55,705 nt of DNA from Streptomyces atriruber (GTDB taxonomy: Bacteria; Actinomycetota; Actinomycetes; Streptomycetales; Streptomycetaceae). A program made the translations under genes and the position numbers. Shown in pieces: positions 35,631 through 45,649 of the stretch (within the stretch, counting starts at the first letter, position 1; each line of letters opens with the position of its first letter). Location: assembly GCF_001418325.1 (NCBI RefSeq), contig NZ_LIPN01000107.1:1-55705 (forward strand). The letters run 5' to 3'. The notes beneath the pieces were generated by a model. That model saw nothing but the letters and a program-made list of their open reading frames with translations, did no database searches and was not told where the DNA came from.

Positions 35631-36658
35631 GCTTCCCGATGGCGCTGTTCATCACCGTCCTGCTGCTGATCGGCAGCGGCTTCTTCGTGGCCGCCGAGTT
35701 CGCGCTCGTCGCCGCGAAACGCCACCGCATGGAGAAGGCCGCGTCCGACGGACAGCGGGGCGCCAAGGCCGCTCTCGCCGGAATGCGCGAGCTGTCCCTG
35801 ATGCTCGCGGGCGCACAACTCGGCATCACCGTCTGCACCCTGGGCCTCGGCTCGATCTCCAAGCCCGCGATCTCCCACGAACTCGACCCGCTGCTGCACA
35901 AGTGGGGCCTGCCCAGCGGCCTCAGCTACGGCGTCTCCTTCGCCTTCGCGATGATCGTCGTCGTCTTCCTGCACATGGTCGTCGGTGAGATGGCACCCAA
36001 ATCGTGGGCCATCGCCCACCCGGAGCGCTCGGCCATGCTCCTCTCGCCCGCCTTCCGCGCGGTGGTCAAGGTCGTACGCCTGCTCATCGGTGTGCTCAAC
36101 AGGGTCAGCAACGCCCTGGTACGGCTCTGCCGCGTCACCCCGCGCGACGAGCTCGCCCCGGTCCACAACCGCGAACAGCTCACCCACCTCGTCGAGGAGT
36201 CCGCACGCCTCGGCCTGATCAGCGAGAACGACTCGGAGCTGATTACCAACTCCCTCACCGAACCGCACTCGCCGGTCGGCGACCTCCAGACACCCGCCGG
36301 ACAGATCATCTCGGTCCCGGCCGCCGCCGGCATCGACGCCATCCTCACCACGGCCGCCGCACACGACCGCAGCCGACTCCTGGTGTTCGAGGGCCCGCTG
36401 ATCCTCGGCTCCGTGCACGCCCGCGACGCCCTGATCGCCCGCGCCCGAAGCCGCACGGCGGTCACCGCGCGCGAACTGGCCCGCCCCGTACCGGAACTGG
36501 CCGCGAAGGACACCGTCGGCCACGCCATCGAACAACTGCGCCGACACCGCGCCTCCCTCGCCGTCGTCAGCGACGACACCGGGCGCCTCACCGGCATGGT
36601 CACCCTCGACGACCTACTGGCCCGCCTGATGCACCCACCGCGCCCACGAGCGGCCTGA
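35627..36658 (+). CDS. CNNM (DUF21) / CBS membrane protein, second of pair
   Basis: A 343-aa relative of the upstream gene, shorter because it lacks the C-terminal CorC_HlyC domain. DUF21 contains GSGFFVAAEFALVAAKRHRME and VGEMAPKSWAIAHPER. The CBS pair is weaker, ending SLAVVSDDTGRLTGMVTLDDLLARLM. It starts in an ATGA overlap with the first gene. Paired CNNM genes like this are common in actinobacteria and probably form a hetero-oligomer. Its end overlaps the convergent protease gene by 59 bp. Confidence 0.92.
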   Translation: MSFPMALFITVLLLIGSGFFVAAEFALVAAKRHRMEKAASDGQRGAKAALAGMRELSLMLAGAQLGITVCTLGLGSISKPAISHELDPLLHKWGLPSGLSYGVSFAFAMIVVVFLHMVVGEMAPKSWAIAHPERSAMLLSPAFRAVVKVVRLLIGVLNRVSNALVRLCRVTPRDELAPVHNREQLTHLVEESARLGLISENDSELITNSLTEPHSPVGDLQTPAGQIISVPAAAGIDAILTTAAAHDRSRLLVFEGPLILGSVHARDALIARARSRTAVTARELARPVPELAAKDTVGHAIEQLRRHRASLAVVSDDTGRLTGMVTLDDLLARLMHPPRPRAA

Positions 36659-37496
36659 CCGCGCAGTCCTCCCGGGGAGGCGGCGGCGTCGTATCGCCCG
36701 ACTCCGCCTCCACCGTCGTCAGCACCCTCGCGGACAGGGCGCACTCGACCTGCTTGACGGTGTGGAACGTGATCAGGTCCTCGGGACCGCCCTCGATGCG
36801 TGGCCCGCCGCCGACCAGCATGCCGACGAGCATCGCGCCGTACACCTTGTGCCCGTCGATCTCCGTGTCGATCGGCACGAACACCGGAGCGCCCGAGTCG
36901 CCCTCGCGCACGATGTTCACGCCCTCCTTCCCCGCGAGGACCAGGCCACGGGTGCACACGTCAGGATGCTCCGCGTCGCAGGACTCGCCCCGGGTGAGGT
37001 GGTACACCTCGATGTCGCAGACCAGCTTGGTCACCTTCCCGCTGACGCACACCTTCTGGCCGACCACGGGGCCGTCCGCCTTACCGAGGACGCGGCGCGC
37101 GACGGGCGTGCTCGGCGTACCGCCGTCCGTCCAGAGCGTCGGCGCGTACACCTGCGGCTTGATGCGGGTGCCGCTGATCAGCGCGGCATCCACCGTCTCG
37201 TTGTTGAACGACGAGAGGAACGTGCCGAACCGGAACTCGCCCGAGGTCGCCTCCGTCCCGGTCGGCGCGCAGTGCCCGGCGGTCGCCATGGCGCGCTTGC
37301 CGCCCTCGACCCTGCGCATGGCGAACCCCGACGAACAGGCGAACGTCCGACCGCCGTAGGTCACGCGGTACTCGGCACCGCCACGATGCGGCTGCGGGTC
37401 GTTGAACCGGCTCGCCGGGGCACCGGACGCGGGCGAGGACCAGGTCAGGGCCAGCAGCAGGGCCAGCAGACAGTGGACGAAAGGCCGTTTCGTCAT
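36600..37496 (-). CDS. Secreted trypsin-like serine protease
   Basis: A 298-aa chymotrypsin-fold protein with a signal peptide (MTKRPFVHCLLALLLALTWSSPASGA in outline, cleavage near 25). The triad is His75 in ATAGHC, Asp103 in NETVDAALI and Ser201 in EGDSGAP. Six cysteines follow the signal peptide. The tail after about residue 270 is Pro/Gly-rich. It is the third gene of an operon behind two giant proteins: its ATG lies 9 bp past their stop, and the AGGAGG ribosome site overlaps that stop codon. It may process or be delivered with them. Catalytic residues look intact. Confidence 0.88.
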   Translation of the reverse strand: MTKRPFVHCLLALLLALTWSSPASGAPASRFNDPQPHRGGAEYRVTYGGRTFACSSGFAMRRVEGGKRAMATAGHCAPTGTEATSGEFRFGTFLSSFNNETVDAALISGTRIKPQVYAPTLWTDGGTPSTPVARRVLGKADGPVVGQKVCVSGKVTKLVCDIEVYHLTRGESCDAEHPDVCTRGLVLAGKEGVNIVREGDSGAPVFVPIDTEIDGHKVYGAMLVGMLVGGGPRIEGGPEDLITFHTVKQVECALSARVLTTVEAESGDTTPPPPREDCAVRPLVGAVGASGGPVGRRG

Positions 37497-37505
37497 CCGG
37501 TCCTC

Positions 37506-40500
37506 CTAGAGCTCGAAGTCGATCCGGCCGAGCACGCCGACGCTCAGCCCGAAGTAGTCGGCATGCACCGGACGCCGGGCCGCGGGCACCGCGGTGCCGT
37601 TCACGGTGAGGGTGTCCGTGGCGGTGTCCGCATCGGTGCGATAGAGCTCGTACTCCTGGACGAGAAGCCGGTACGAGGTCAGCAGCTGCACGCCCGGCAC
37701 GGCGATGCCGCCGTCCCACACGAACGCGCCGCCCTCGGCCCGGCACGCCAGCTCCACCGGAGCACCCGCCTGCTTCCAGTCCATCTCGTCCGTCTGCAGC
37801 GTCGCCCGGCTCTGCAGGGTCACGACGACCCGGCGGCTCGCGGCCGCGGCGGCGACGCCGGTGCCGCTGAGCTCCCCGAGTTCGTTGTACGTCGCCGGAC
37901 CGGCCAGCCGCACGGTGAGCCGGTCGCCGTCCCGGCGACCGGTGACCGAGCGGGGCGGCACGAGCTGCGCGAACTCCGCACGCTCCACCTTCGAGAGATG
38001 CAGCGGATCGACCGAGTACGGCTGATAGCGGGCCAGCGCGAGCCGCACGTACGGGAAGTACGTGCTCCTGGTGACGTCCGCGCCACCGAAGTCCACGTCG
38101 ATGTCGACGTACCAGAGCCGACGCTCCGGGTGGAACACCGGAGCGAAGGCCACCGCGTCGACCGTCACCGGCGCCGCGTCGGGGGACTCCGCGAGTCGCA
38201 GCCCGGTCAGGCGCTTCGCCGCGTTCGGGAAGTGCGCGGCGGCAGGGCTGGGCAGAACCGTCGCATCGGCCCAGACGGGGTCCACGCCCCAGCGGGTCGC
38301 GACGGTGTCCGGCAGGACCGTGCCGCCCGGATCGAGCAGGACGGCCAGCATCTCGTCGTCCCCCGAGGAGAACCACGGCCGGTTCAGATAGACGCGGAGA
38401 CCGGCGGGACGGCGGTGCCGGGTGACCGCACGGCTCTCCTCGTCGACGGACCGCTCCCAGCGGAACGTCGGCACGACATACGCCACCGCAGGCGGCTCGG
38501 GGCGGCGCGAACTGGGCACGGGCAGGGGAGCGGCGGCCGGGCCGACCCGGGTGACGTTGGCCCGGTCCTGGGTGATGCTGGGGTGGAAGTACTCGCGGAA
38601 CCGGGTGACGGCGGTAGGGGTGTAGCGGACGTTGCGGTGCCGGGTGTCGCCGAACTCGTGAGTGCGGTCCACGCGTGCCTCGTCCGCGGCGTACGCCAGG
38701 GTGATGTCCTCCAGATGCGTGTGGCCGTCGATCCGGACCGGCTCGGGCCGGGCGACGTCGTCCAGCCACTCGCTCCAGTGCGCGTCCAGCTCGACGTGGC
38801 CGCTGCTCTCGGCATGGCTGGTCAGCGTCCCGGTCAGCTGCGTCGCGGTCTGCTCGGCCGCACGGTGCGGGGCCAGGTCGGCGAGCTCCGGGCGGAGCAC
38901 CGGCTTCTCCACCGCGTGGACCAGGGTCAGCTCGACCCAGGGCGTCAGCATCCAGTTCTCGCCGTCGGCACTCGCCCGGGTGACGAAGGCCTTGTCCGCG
39001 GCGGGCAGATCCGCCCAGAACGGCGACGCGGTCAGCAGGCTCCACTGCCGCAGCAGCGGCAGCTTCGCCGCGTCGACATAGCAACTCAGCCGGACCGTGG
39101 CGATCTCACCCTTGGTGAGGAACACCTCCAGCACCCGCTCGCGCAGACCGTCGTGCCAGTGGGGCGCCCGGTCGCCTTCCCTGATGCGCAGCTTGAACGG
39201 CTTGGCCTGCGGCCACGGACCGGGGAAGGGGATCTTGCGGTTCTCCGTGTCACCCGGCAGACCGCGCAGCATGACGCCCTCGGCAAGGACGTCCGGCAGG
39301 TACGGAAGGATCAGCTGGTCGGCGCTGTGCACCACGAACTCGCCCTGCTCCAGGCAGGCGCCGCGCCGGGGGAGGGGCAGCGGGGTGAGCGGCAGCGGGT
39401 CGTGCACGTTGTGCTTGGCGATGTGGATGTCGCCCTCGCGCAGCAGATCGTGCTCGAGATAGGGCCACTCCGGGTCCCGCACCTTCGTGTCGAGGAAGGA
39501 GCCGGCCTCGCGGGACGCGACGGCGACGTACTCCTCGCGTGCCTCGGCGGGTTTGCCGGGACCGAAGGCCGCGTCGAACACGCCGTGTTCCTCGGCCATC
39601 TGCAGGGCGGTCTTCGGCGGCGCCACATGCCGCTCCGCGATCGGCTTGTACCGCCGGTCCAGATCGTCGACCTCCGAGCGCGCCGCATGGTCGGGGACGT
39701 CGGAGCGGTCCACGGCGTACTCGTCGGTGGAGACCTCGCGGCCCTCGTCGGTGACGGTGCTTCGGATGACGAGGCGCTCGGTGGACTCGCCCTCGTTGAA
39801 CGGCAGGAGCGGCATCACCACGGGCTGGGGGACCGGCTCCCAGCGGCCGTACGTGATCGCGTCGGAGTGGACCGCGTCCGGCGTGTTCGCCGTGTGGTCG
39901 AGTCCGTTGCCTGCCAGGTCGACGACCCTGGCGCGCATCCGGTACGTGCGGCCGAAGCGCAGGGCGGGCAGCGATCCCGGCTCCGGGGCGAACTTGGTGT
40001 CCAGCGGCACATCAGGCGACACGGGCGGATCCGGTGCCTTCGGCTGGTCGTCCAGGCCGATGGTCCGGCCCGGGCGGGGCGCCGCGAGACTCCAGCCGTG
40101 CCAGCCGAACACGGCCTGGTGGCCGTACAGTTGCCGGTCGTCGGCCGCGTCGACGGTGACCGCGCTGGCGCGCACCAGACCCTCGTCCGGACGAACCTGG
40201 ACCTCGACGGGCTGCTGCCCGGGGCGGCGGATGGTGTACCGGCCCTTGCGGCGCAGCAACGAACGCCATTGTGTGACCCGGCCGGTCGCCGGATCGACGA
40301 CCCCGATGTCGACGCGGTAGCCCCGCAGCAGGTCCACGGCGGTCAGAACGGCTTCCTCCGCGTGGACCTGGCGGCGCACGTCGGCGCCGATGAGCCCGGC
40401 GAGGTGCCGGTCGCGGTCGGTGTGCAGCAGCGTGATCCCGGCGCCGCGCGCCGCCGGGGTGCCGGTGCCCGACACCAGCTGGGCCACCGATTCCGTGCCC

Positions 40501-41654
40501 GCCGGCAGTCGGCCACCGCTCCACAGGCCGTCCATCGAGCGTGCGTAGTCGACGTGCTTGAGGGCCGCCCCGTCCACGTCGAGCTCGGTGAGGTGCCAGA
40601 CCTCGGGGTCGCCGAGGTCCAGCATCCGGCCGCTGACCACCCCACTGTCCCCGGCGGCCGCCTCGAAGACGCTGCCCCGGATGTACCGGATCTGCGTCCA
40701 GGGACACTTGCCCGGGGTGTTGAGATCGGCCGACTCGGGCAGCCGGTCGTCGAAGTGCACGCGGACCTTCGCCCCGTCCACGACCCGGGCAGGCATCGCG
40801 AAGCTCAGATCGAGCACGAGCCCGAACCTGCGCTGCAACTCCGGGTAGTCGCCCAAAAGACCGCACGCCTCATGGAAGTCGATGCGGTGCGCAGGCTCCT
40901 CCGCGAGCCCGGGCGCGGACGGCGCCTTGCCCCGGTCGTAGAACCTGGCCGCCTCGGCCAGCGGCAGCATCCTCTTGTTGTCGCCGTTGTACGCATCGCT
41001 CGTACGGTCCATGAAGCGGGGCTCGTGACCGTCGTCGTCCCCCGTCGCACGCAGACCGCGCGGCTGCAGGACGTCCTCCAGAATCGCGTACCCGTCCTTG
41101 AGACTGCGACCCAGTTCGAGCACCGGATCCGAGATCAAGTCGGTCACCCTGAACAGTGCGGGCAGCTCCCAGCCGCGGTGGTCCGTCGGCGGCTCCTCGC
41201 ACAACGACCGCTCTTCCCGCGCCCATGCGGTACGCAGCCTGCTCTGCGTGGTGTACACCGCGACCGCCTCGTACAGCCCGGTGACCTCGTCGTGGACGCG
41301 CTTGCCCGGATAGGAGCGCAGCGTGCGCTGCTCCTCGGCGGCGAGTGCGGTGGGCGGGCGCTGCGGGGGCCGTACGAAGGTGGAGTCGTCGAACAGGGTC
41401 CGCCACAGGGCCGGATCGGCCGCCGGATAGCGGCCCGTCGGCCGCAGGGTCGTGACGCGCGTGCCTGCCGGGCTGTCGAACTCCAGCCACAGCGAGGGCA
41501 GGAGCGCGGCGAGCCGCTCCGGCCACTTCGCGAAGTACGCGGACTGGCCGAGCGCGCCGATCCCGGTGAGGCTCGGACTGACGAGCACGGACACACGTAC
41601 CGTGTCCGCGTCGGCGACGCCGTCGGGAAGCACGGTCCATCGGATGCTGTCCAT
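37506..41654 (-). CDS. Very large protein of unknown function (1382 aa)
   Basis: I do not recognise a domain. The start is MDSIRWTVLPDGVADADTVRVSVLVSPSLTG. No signal peptide or membrane helix is visible, and the composition is acidic and Arg/Asp-rich. It has many Trp-containing segments (WELPALFRVTD, WSEWLDDVARPEP, WKQAGAPVEL) and predicted beta-rich stretches, especially from about residue 1050 to the end. The ATG at 41654 follows the stop of the 1231-aa gene by 2 bp, and its ribosome site GGAGGTGG lies inside that gene, so the two proteins are coupled and probably made in equal amounts. It is followed 9 bp later by a secreted protease. A structural or assembly role is possible but unproven. 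Codon use is normal for the region. Confidence 0.85.
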   Translation of the reverse strand: MDSIRWTVLPDGVADADTVRVSVLVSPSLTGIGALGQSAYFAKWPERLAALLPSLWLEFDSPAGTRVTTLRPTGRYPAADPALWRTLFDDSTFVRPPQRPPTALAAEEQRTLRSYPGKRVHDEVTGLYEAVAVYTTQSRLRTAWAREERSLCEEPPTDHRGWELPALFRVTDLISDPVLELGRSLKDGYAILEDVLQPRGLRATGDDDGHEPRFMDRTSDAYNGDNKRMLPLAEAARFYDRGKAPSAPGLAEEPAHRIDFHEACGLLGDYPELQRRFGLVLDLSFAMPARVVDGAKVRVHFDDRLPESADLNTPGKCPWTQIRYIRGSVFEAAAGDSGVVSGRMLDLGDPEVWHLTELDVDGAALKHVDYARSMDGLWSGGRLPAGTESVAQLVSGTGTPAARGAGITLLHTDRDRHLAGLIGADVRRQVHAEEAVLTAVDLLRGYRVDIGVVDPATGRVTQWRSLLRRKGRYTIRRPGQQPVEVQVRPDEGLVRASAVTVDAADDRQLYGHQAVFGWHGWSLAAPRPGRTIGLDDQPKAPDPPVSPDVPLDTKFAPEPGSLPALRFGRTYRMRARVVDLAGNGLDHTANTPDAVHSDAITYGRWEPVPQPVVMPLLPFNEGESTERLVIRSTVTDEGREVSTDEYAVDRSDVPDHAARSEVDDLDRRYKPIAERHVAPPKTALQMAEEHGVFDAAFGPGKPAEAREEYVAVASREAGSFLDTKVRDPEWPYLEHDLLREGDIHIAKHNVHDPLPLTPLPLPRRGACLEQGEFVVHSADQLILPYLPDVLAEGVMLRGLPGDTENRKIPFPGPWPQAKPFKLRIREGDRAPHWHDGLRERVLEVFLTKGEIATVRLSCYVDAAKLPLLRQWSLLTASPFWADLPAADKAFVTRASADGENWMLTPWVELTLVHAVEKPVLRPELADLAPHRAAEQTATQLTGTLTSHAESSGHVELDAHWSEWLDDVARPEPVRIDGHTHLEDITLAYAADEARVDRTHEFGDTRHRNVRYTPTAVTRFREYFHPSITQDRANVTRVGPAAAPLPVPSSRRPEPPAVAYVVPTFRWERSVDEESRAVTRHRRPAGLRVYLNRPWFSSGDDEMLAVLLDPGGTVLPDTVATRWGVDPVWADATVLPSPAAAHFPNAAKRLTGLRLAESPDAAPVTVDAVAFAPVFHPERRLWYVDIDVDFGGADVTRSTYFPYVRLALARYQPYSVDPLHLSKVERAEFAQLVPPRSVTGRRDGDRLTVRLAGPATYNELGELSGTGVAAAAASRRVVVTLQSRATLQTDEMDWKQAGAPVELACRAEGGAFVWDGGIAVPGVQLLTSYRLLVQEYELYRTDADTATDTLTVNGTAVPAARRPVHADYFGLSVGVLGRIDFEL

Positions 41655-41656
41655 GG

Positions 41657-44600
41657 TCAGCCCACCTCCGCGAACGCGGTGCAGTAGTCGAGGACCGGGT
41701 CGATCCGGGCGCCGGTGACCGGGTCGGGGTACGGCGACATCAGATCGACGAACGTGGGCGGGCTGATCTCGGGGCAGGGCGTGCCCGCGGCGAACGCGGC
41801 GGCTCCGGTGCCGCTGCCCGCGAACTTCTTCTCACAGCTGATCGTCACCGACGTCTCGAAGAAGCCGATCTCGATGCTGATCGTCAGGGTGGCCCGGCCG
41901 ATCGCGTAGCCGTCCTTGTAGCCCAATTCCATGTAGAGCTCGATGGAGGCGGAGACGATGCCGAGGACGTCGACCTCGCCGCGCGCCCGCAGATAACCGA
42001 CGAGGGTGACGCTGTTCTGCGCCAGGTCGAGCCGGAAGTAGATGCCGGCCATCACTGACAGGCTGCCGCTGGCGACTCCGAAGTTCATCGACACGGCGGC
42101 CCCGAACTCCAGGGCCGCGTCCAGGACGGCGATCTCCTTGGGATTCAGGACGATCCCGAAGTAGCCGCCGCCGCCCAGCATCGACACCGTGAGCCGGAAC
42201 GGCGCCTCGCGGCGGCAGAAGGCGAACCCCGCCTGCAGCGGCGTGTCCCCGATGAACGGCACCGAGAGCGCGGCGTTCAGCGAGAGGTTCTCCAGGCTGA
42301 AGACGCCGACGGCCGCGTTCGGCAACTGCATCGAGTAGTTCGCGTGGATCCCGGAACCGTCGACCGTGATGGCCGGCGGATCGCTGAAACCGTCGAGCGG
42401 AATGATGTTCCGCAGGGTCTGGACGAAGTCCAGGTTCCCCACGAAGTCGACGCCGCCGAACTTCACCTCGACGTCGGGCTTCTGCCCGGCGCGCATGCTG
42501 AACCGGATCTCGTCGAAGTGCAGCACGACCGCGTCGAATCCGGGCACCATGCGCAGGTCGAACTTGCCCAGCGTGCACGTGACGTCCGCGGCCTGCGGCA
42601 CGTCGGGACGGAGCGAGCCGCGCAGATCGGTGACGAGCGTCAGCTTCCCCGTCGGCCAGAACACGGCGTCCTCGGGCACGGTCGGCGTCGGCTTGCCCGG
42701 CGTCCACGCCTTGATGTCGGGCTGCCACTGCAGCCGCGAGTTGACCACGTCCGGCAGCTTGGCCCCGAGGGCGGCGAGCTCGATCGCCTTCTTCAGGGCG
42801 AGGGCCTGTCCGACCGCGCTGTCCCAGGTGGCGGCCGTGTCGGCGATCCGCCCGAGCAACTGCCGCACCCCGGCGTCGACCCCGGCGGGCAGCCCGATGC
42901 GCAGCGCCGCGAGGGCGTCGGCGAACGCGTTGAAGGCGTTCTCGACCTCCTCGATGGTGGTGGGGTCCGGCGCCCCCTCCAGCTGGCCGACGATGTAGTC
43001 CACGAGGACCTGCGCGAAGACCACCGCGGCGTCGGTCACGCGCAGGACCAGGTCCACGGTCTCCGGGAACTGTTCCTCGACGGACGTGAGCAGATCACGC
43101 AGCCCACGGAGGTCGCCGAGGAAGCCGGTGACCGCGTCGACCGTCGCGGTGAAGAAGTTCGGCGCCTTGAGGTTGTCGAGGCCGATCTCGCTCAGGATCT
43201 CGGTGAGCGGGAACATCCCGAACAGCTTGGCCCCGGCCAGCTCGCCGAAGTAGTCCAGCGGGTTGAACCGGCCCTGGGCGAGCTTGGCCCACTTGTCGAC
43301 GGGGGCGGCGCCCGCCGCGGTGCCCGTCGTGGCGGCGACGGGACCGGTGAGCCGGGAGAGCCCGGCGACGGGGAAGTTGGGCTGGGCGAGGGCGCCGGAG
43401 GTCTGACCGGATCCGCGGAACGTCAGGTCGACGGGCGCGGCCAGCTCGACGAAGACCTGCCCCTTGTTCGAGTCGGTGAAGGCGGCCCGCACATACGGCT
43501 CCGGATAGAACACCGACTGCGTCCCATCGGCGCCGGGACCGCCGAACTGACTGAGCGCGGGGATCACGGCCCGCGCCCACCGCACGGTCGGCAGGAACCG
43601 GGGGTGGTCGGTGGGATCCAGTCCCAGAATGGACTCCGTGGTCACCGCGCCCCAGATCAGCTGCCCCGTGGACAGCGTCGTGTCGCCGGGCTTGCGACTG
43701 GGTGCGTACGCGATCGACTGGCCCCGCACGTCCGCGACGGCCCGCCGGACCGCGGGGTCGCTCAGGTCCGGTGGCTCCGGCGCCGGTTCGGGCACCAGGC
43801 TCCGGTAGTGGTCGACGATCACCTGCACATCGGCCTTGTTCTCGTGCACCAGCTTGCCGACGAAGGCCATCGGAGTGCGGAACTCCAGGAGCCGCCCCTC
43901 CAGGTCGGTCATGCTCACCTGGAACTGGAAGGGATCCTCGGTGGCGGACACGGGGAAGAAGGCGAGCTTCTCGTCGGGATCGCCGCCGATCGAGGAGAGC
44001 CCCGGGATCGTCTGCGGCTTCTGCAGGTCGGGCGTGACCAGGGTGAGCAGCCGGACGCCGGTGAACGGGAAGAGTCGGCGCAGCCGCTGCTGGTCGCTGT
44101 TGTCCTCCCGGCTTCCGTAGGCGCGCACCGGTTCGCGCACCATGATGAAGAACCGCTGGTTGAGATAGGCGGCCCGGTCCGGGCGGGACTGGTCGAACTT
44201 GCGCTCGGTGACCTTGACCAGATCCGCCAGATGCCCGAACGGCCACAGTCGGCCGCGGTACATGACGCGTACGTAGTGATCACGGCCCAGCGCGGCGCGG
44301 TGCCGCCACTGTGTGACGTCGAACCCGGTCGGGGGCCGGTCCCAGCGGCCGAAGGAGTCGAGCCAGCCCCCCATGGCGGACAGGACGAGGTTGTCGACGT
44401 CGAGCGGCGCGGGCGTGAAGCCGCCCGGCAGGTTCCGGTTGGAGCTCAGATGCACGACCGAGGACCGGTCCTTGCGGTCCAGCGCCATCGTGAACTCGTT
44501 GCCCCCGGCGGGCAGGGCGCGCGCGTCGGCCGGATCGAAGCCGGGGTCCCGGGTCCACACCGCGCGGGCGTGCCCGGTCGGCATCCGGGTGTGCCAGAGC

Positions 44601-45352
44601 TCGACCCGGCCGTCGGGGTCGGGCAGCGAGGCCGGGTGCGTCCAGGTCGCCGTCTGGGGCGGGGAGAGGAGCAGCCGGTAGGGCAGCTCGATGCCGGTGC
44701 GTGGCCGGGCGGGGTCCGCCAGGGGGTTTTCGGGGCCGGGGGCGGCGACGGCGTCCGATCCGCCCGTGACCTGGGGCTGCTGCTCGGCGGCGAGGAGTTG
44801 TGCGGCGAGGGGCCCGGTCGGACCGTGCCGCGCGGTCAGTTCCGCCGCCGTCCGCGCCAGCCGCAGCGCCTGGAACACGTCGAGGGGGTGGTCGGCCACG
44901 GCGTGCGCGGGACGGGCCGCCGCGGCCGGTTCCCGGGCGGCGTCCACGACATGGAGCGGCAGGGTCCGCATCGCGGTGAGCAGACCCGCTTCGGTGTACT
45001 CGATGATGACGTCGGCCGCGACGCTGAACACCAGCAGGCTGCGCCCGCCGATGCGGGAGGCGACCGGTGGCGGCTTGTGCGGTTCGCTGCCCGGCGGTGG
45101 TGCCGCGCCCGCCACCGGCGCCGCGGCCGTCTCCGGCAGGCCGGGGCTCACCTCGAAGAAGGCCTGCTCGACGACGTGCTGGGGGCCGAACGTGACCACC
45201 AGGAAGGCCGGTTGCCCTGCCTCCTGCCGCACGAGCCGCCGTGGACCGAGGAGGGGGCGCTCCAGTCGCAGCCCCGGAAACGCGAAATGCAGATCGACCA
45301 GGTCGGTCGCCCGAAGCAGCCGGTACGGCTCGGGCGGTGGGGGCGCGGCCAT
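41657..45352 (-). CDS. Very large protein of unknown function (1231 aa)
   Basis: I do not recognise a domain. The N-terminus (MAAPPPPEPYRLLRATDLVDLHFAFPGLRLER) has no signal peptide. Middle parts are mixed, with WDRPPTGFDVTQWRHRAALGRDHYVRVMYRGRLWPFGHLADLVKV and a helical stretch at about 680-890. Residues about 900-1185 are a long run of short alternating hydrophobic strands (FRLTVSMLGGGGYFGIVLNP, FGVASGSLSVMAGIYFRLDL, ELYMELGYKDGYAIGRATLTISIEIGF). This looks like a continuous beta-sheet or groove rather than a globular enzyme. ATG at 45352 follows GGGAGAG. It leads the three-gene operon; the 297-bp gap upstream must hold the promoter. Confidence 0.85.
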   Translation of the reverse strand: MAAPPPPEPYRLLRATDLVDLHFAFPGLRLERPLLGPRRLVRQEAGQPAFLVVTFGPQHVVEQAFFEVSPGLPETAAAPVAGAAPPPGSEPHKPPPVASRIGGRSLLVFSVAADVIIEYTEAGLLTAMRTLPLHVVDAAREPAAAARPAHAVADHPLDVFQALRLARTAAELTARHGPTGPLAAQLLAAEQQPQVTGGSDAVAAPGPENPLADPARPRTGIELPYRLLLSPPQTATWTHPASLPDPDGRVELWHTRMPTGHARAVWTRDPGFDPADARALPAGGNEFTMALDRKDRSSVVHLSSNRNLPGGFTPAPLDVDNLVLSAMGGWLDSFGRWDRPPTGFDVTQWRHRAALGRDHYVRVMYRGRLWPFGHLADLVKVTERKFDQSRPDRAAYLNQRFFIMVREPVRAYGSREDNSDQQRLRRLFPFTGVRLLTLVTPDLQKPQTIPGLSSIGGDPDEKLAFFPVSATEDPFQFQVSMTDLEGRLLEFRTPMAFVGKLVHENKADVQVIVDHYRSLVPEPAPEPPDLSDPAVRRAVADVRGQSIAYAPSRKPGDTTLSTGQLIWGAVTTESILGLDPTDHPRFLPTVRWARAVIPALSQFGGPGADGTQSVFYPEPYVRAAFTDSNKGQVFVELAAPVDLTFRGSGQTSGALAQPNFPVAGLSRLTGPVAATTGTAAGAAPVDKWAKLAQGRFNPLDYFGELAGAKLFGMFPLTEILSEIGLDNLKAPNFFTATVDAVTGFLGDLRGLRDLLTSVEEQFPETVDLVLRVTDAAVVFAQVLVDYIVGQLEGAPDPTTIEEVENAFNAFADALAALRIGLPAGVDAGVRQLLGRIADTAATWDSAVGQALALKKAIELAALGAKLPDVVNSRLQWQPDIKAWTPGKPTPTVPEDAVFWPTGKLTLVTDLRGSLRPDVPQAADVTCTLGKFDLRMVPGFDAVVLHFDEIRFSMRAGQKPDVEVKFGGVDFVGNLDFVQTLRNIIPLDGFSDPPAITVDGSGIHANYSMQLPNAAVGVFSLENLSLNAALSVPFIGDTPLQAGFAFCRREAPFRLTVSMLGGGGYFGIVLNPKEIAVLDAALEFGAAVSMNFGVASGSLSVMAGIYFRLDLAQNSVTLVGYLRARGEVDVLGIVSASIELYMELGYKDGYAIGRATLTISIEIGFFETSVTISCEKKFAGSGTGAAAFAAGTPCPEISPPTFVDLMSPYPDPVTGARIDPVLDYCTAFAEVG

Positions 45353-45649
45353 GTGACTCTCCCGTCACGCGAGTCAGGAAACCCGAACGATGTGGCGCCG
45401 ATCCTCAGAGGAACAGGCCTCGGACGTGCTCCCTGTCCCCTCCCCGCACGATGGCTCCGGCCCAGGCTCTCGGATGCGCTCTACGCCACGCGCGGGCGGA
45501 GCTGCTCCACCACCCGAATGAGTGAAGAGGTCGGCTGAAAGGCGCTGGGGCGCGCGGCGCCGTCCGCGGAAGCGGAATACCTGTAGGGGAGGGCGAGTTG
45601 GGGTCTACTGCCACTCGACAGGCGCTCGATACCGACGAAGGAGTTCCGC
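45353..45649. other. Divergent intergenic region, nothing specific seen
   Basis: 297 bp between the giant-protein operon and the PPOX-fold gene, expected to contain both promoters. I found no strong palindrome or RNA structure in it. Confidence 0.5.

Noticed and set aside
36762..41687. A 1641-codon open frame on the plus strand through the giant-protein gene
   Set aside because: It is Arg/Gly/Val/His-rich antisense read-through of a GC-rich gene, lacks a ribosome site and matches no codon pattern; the minus-strand gene explains the region.
42344..45538. A 1064-codon open frame on the plus strand
   Set aside because: Antisense of the 1231-aa gene, with unnatural composition and no start signal.
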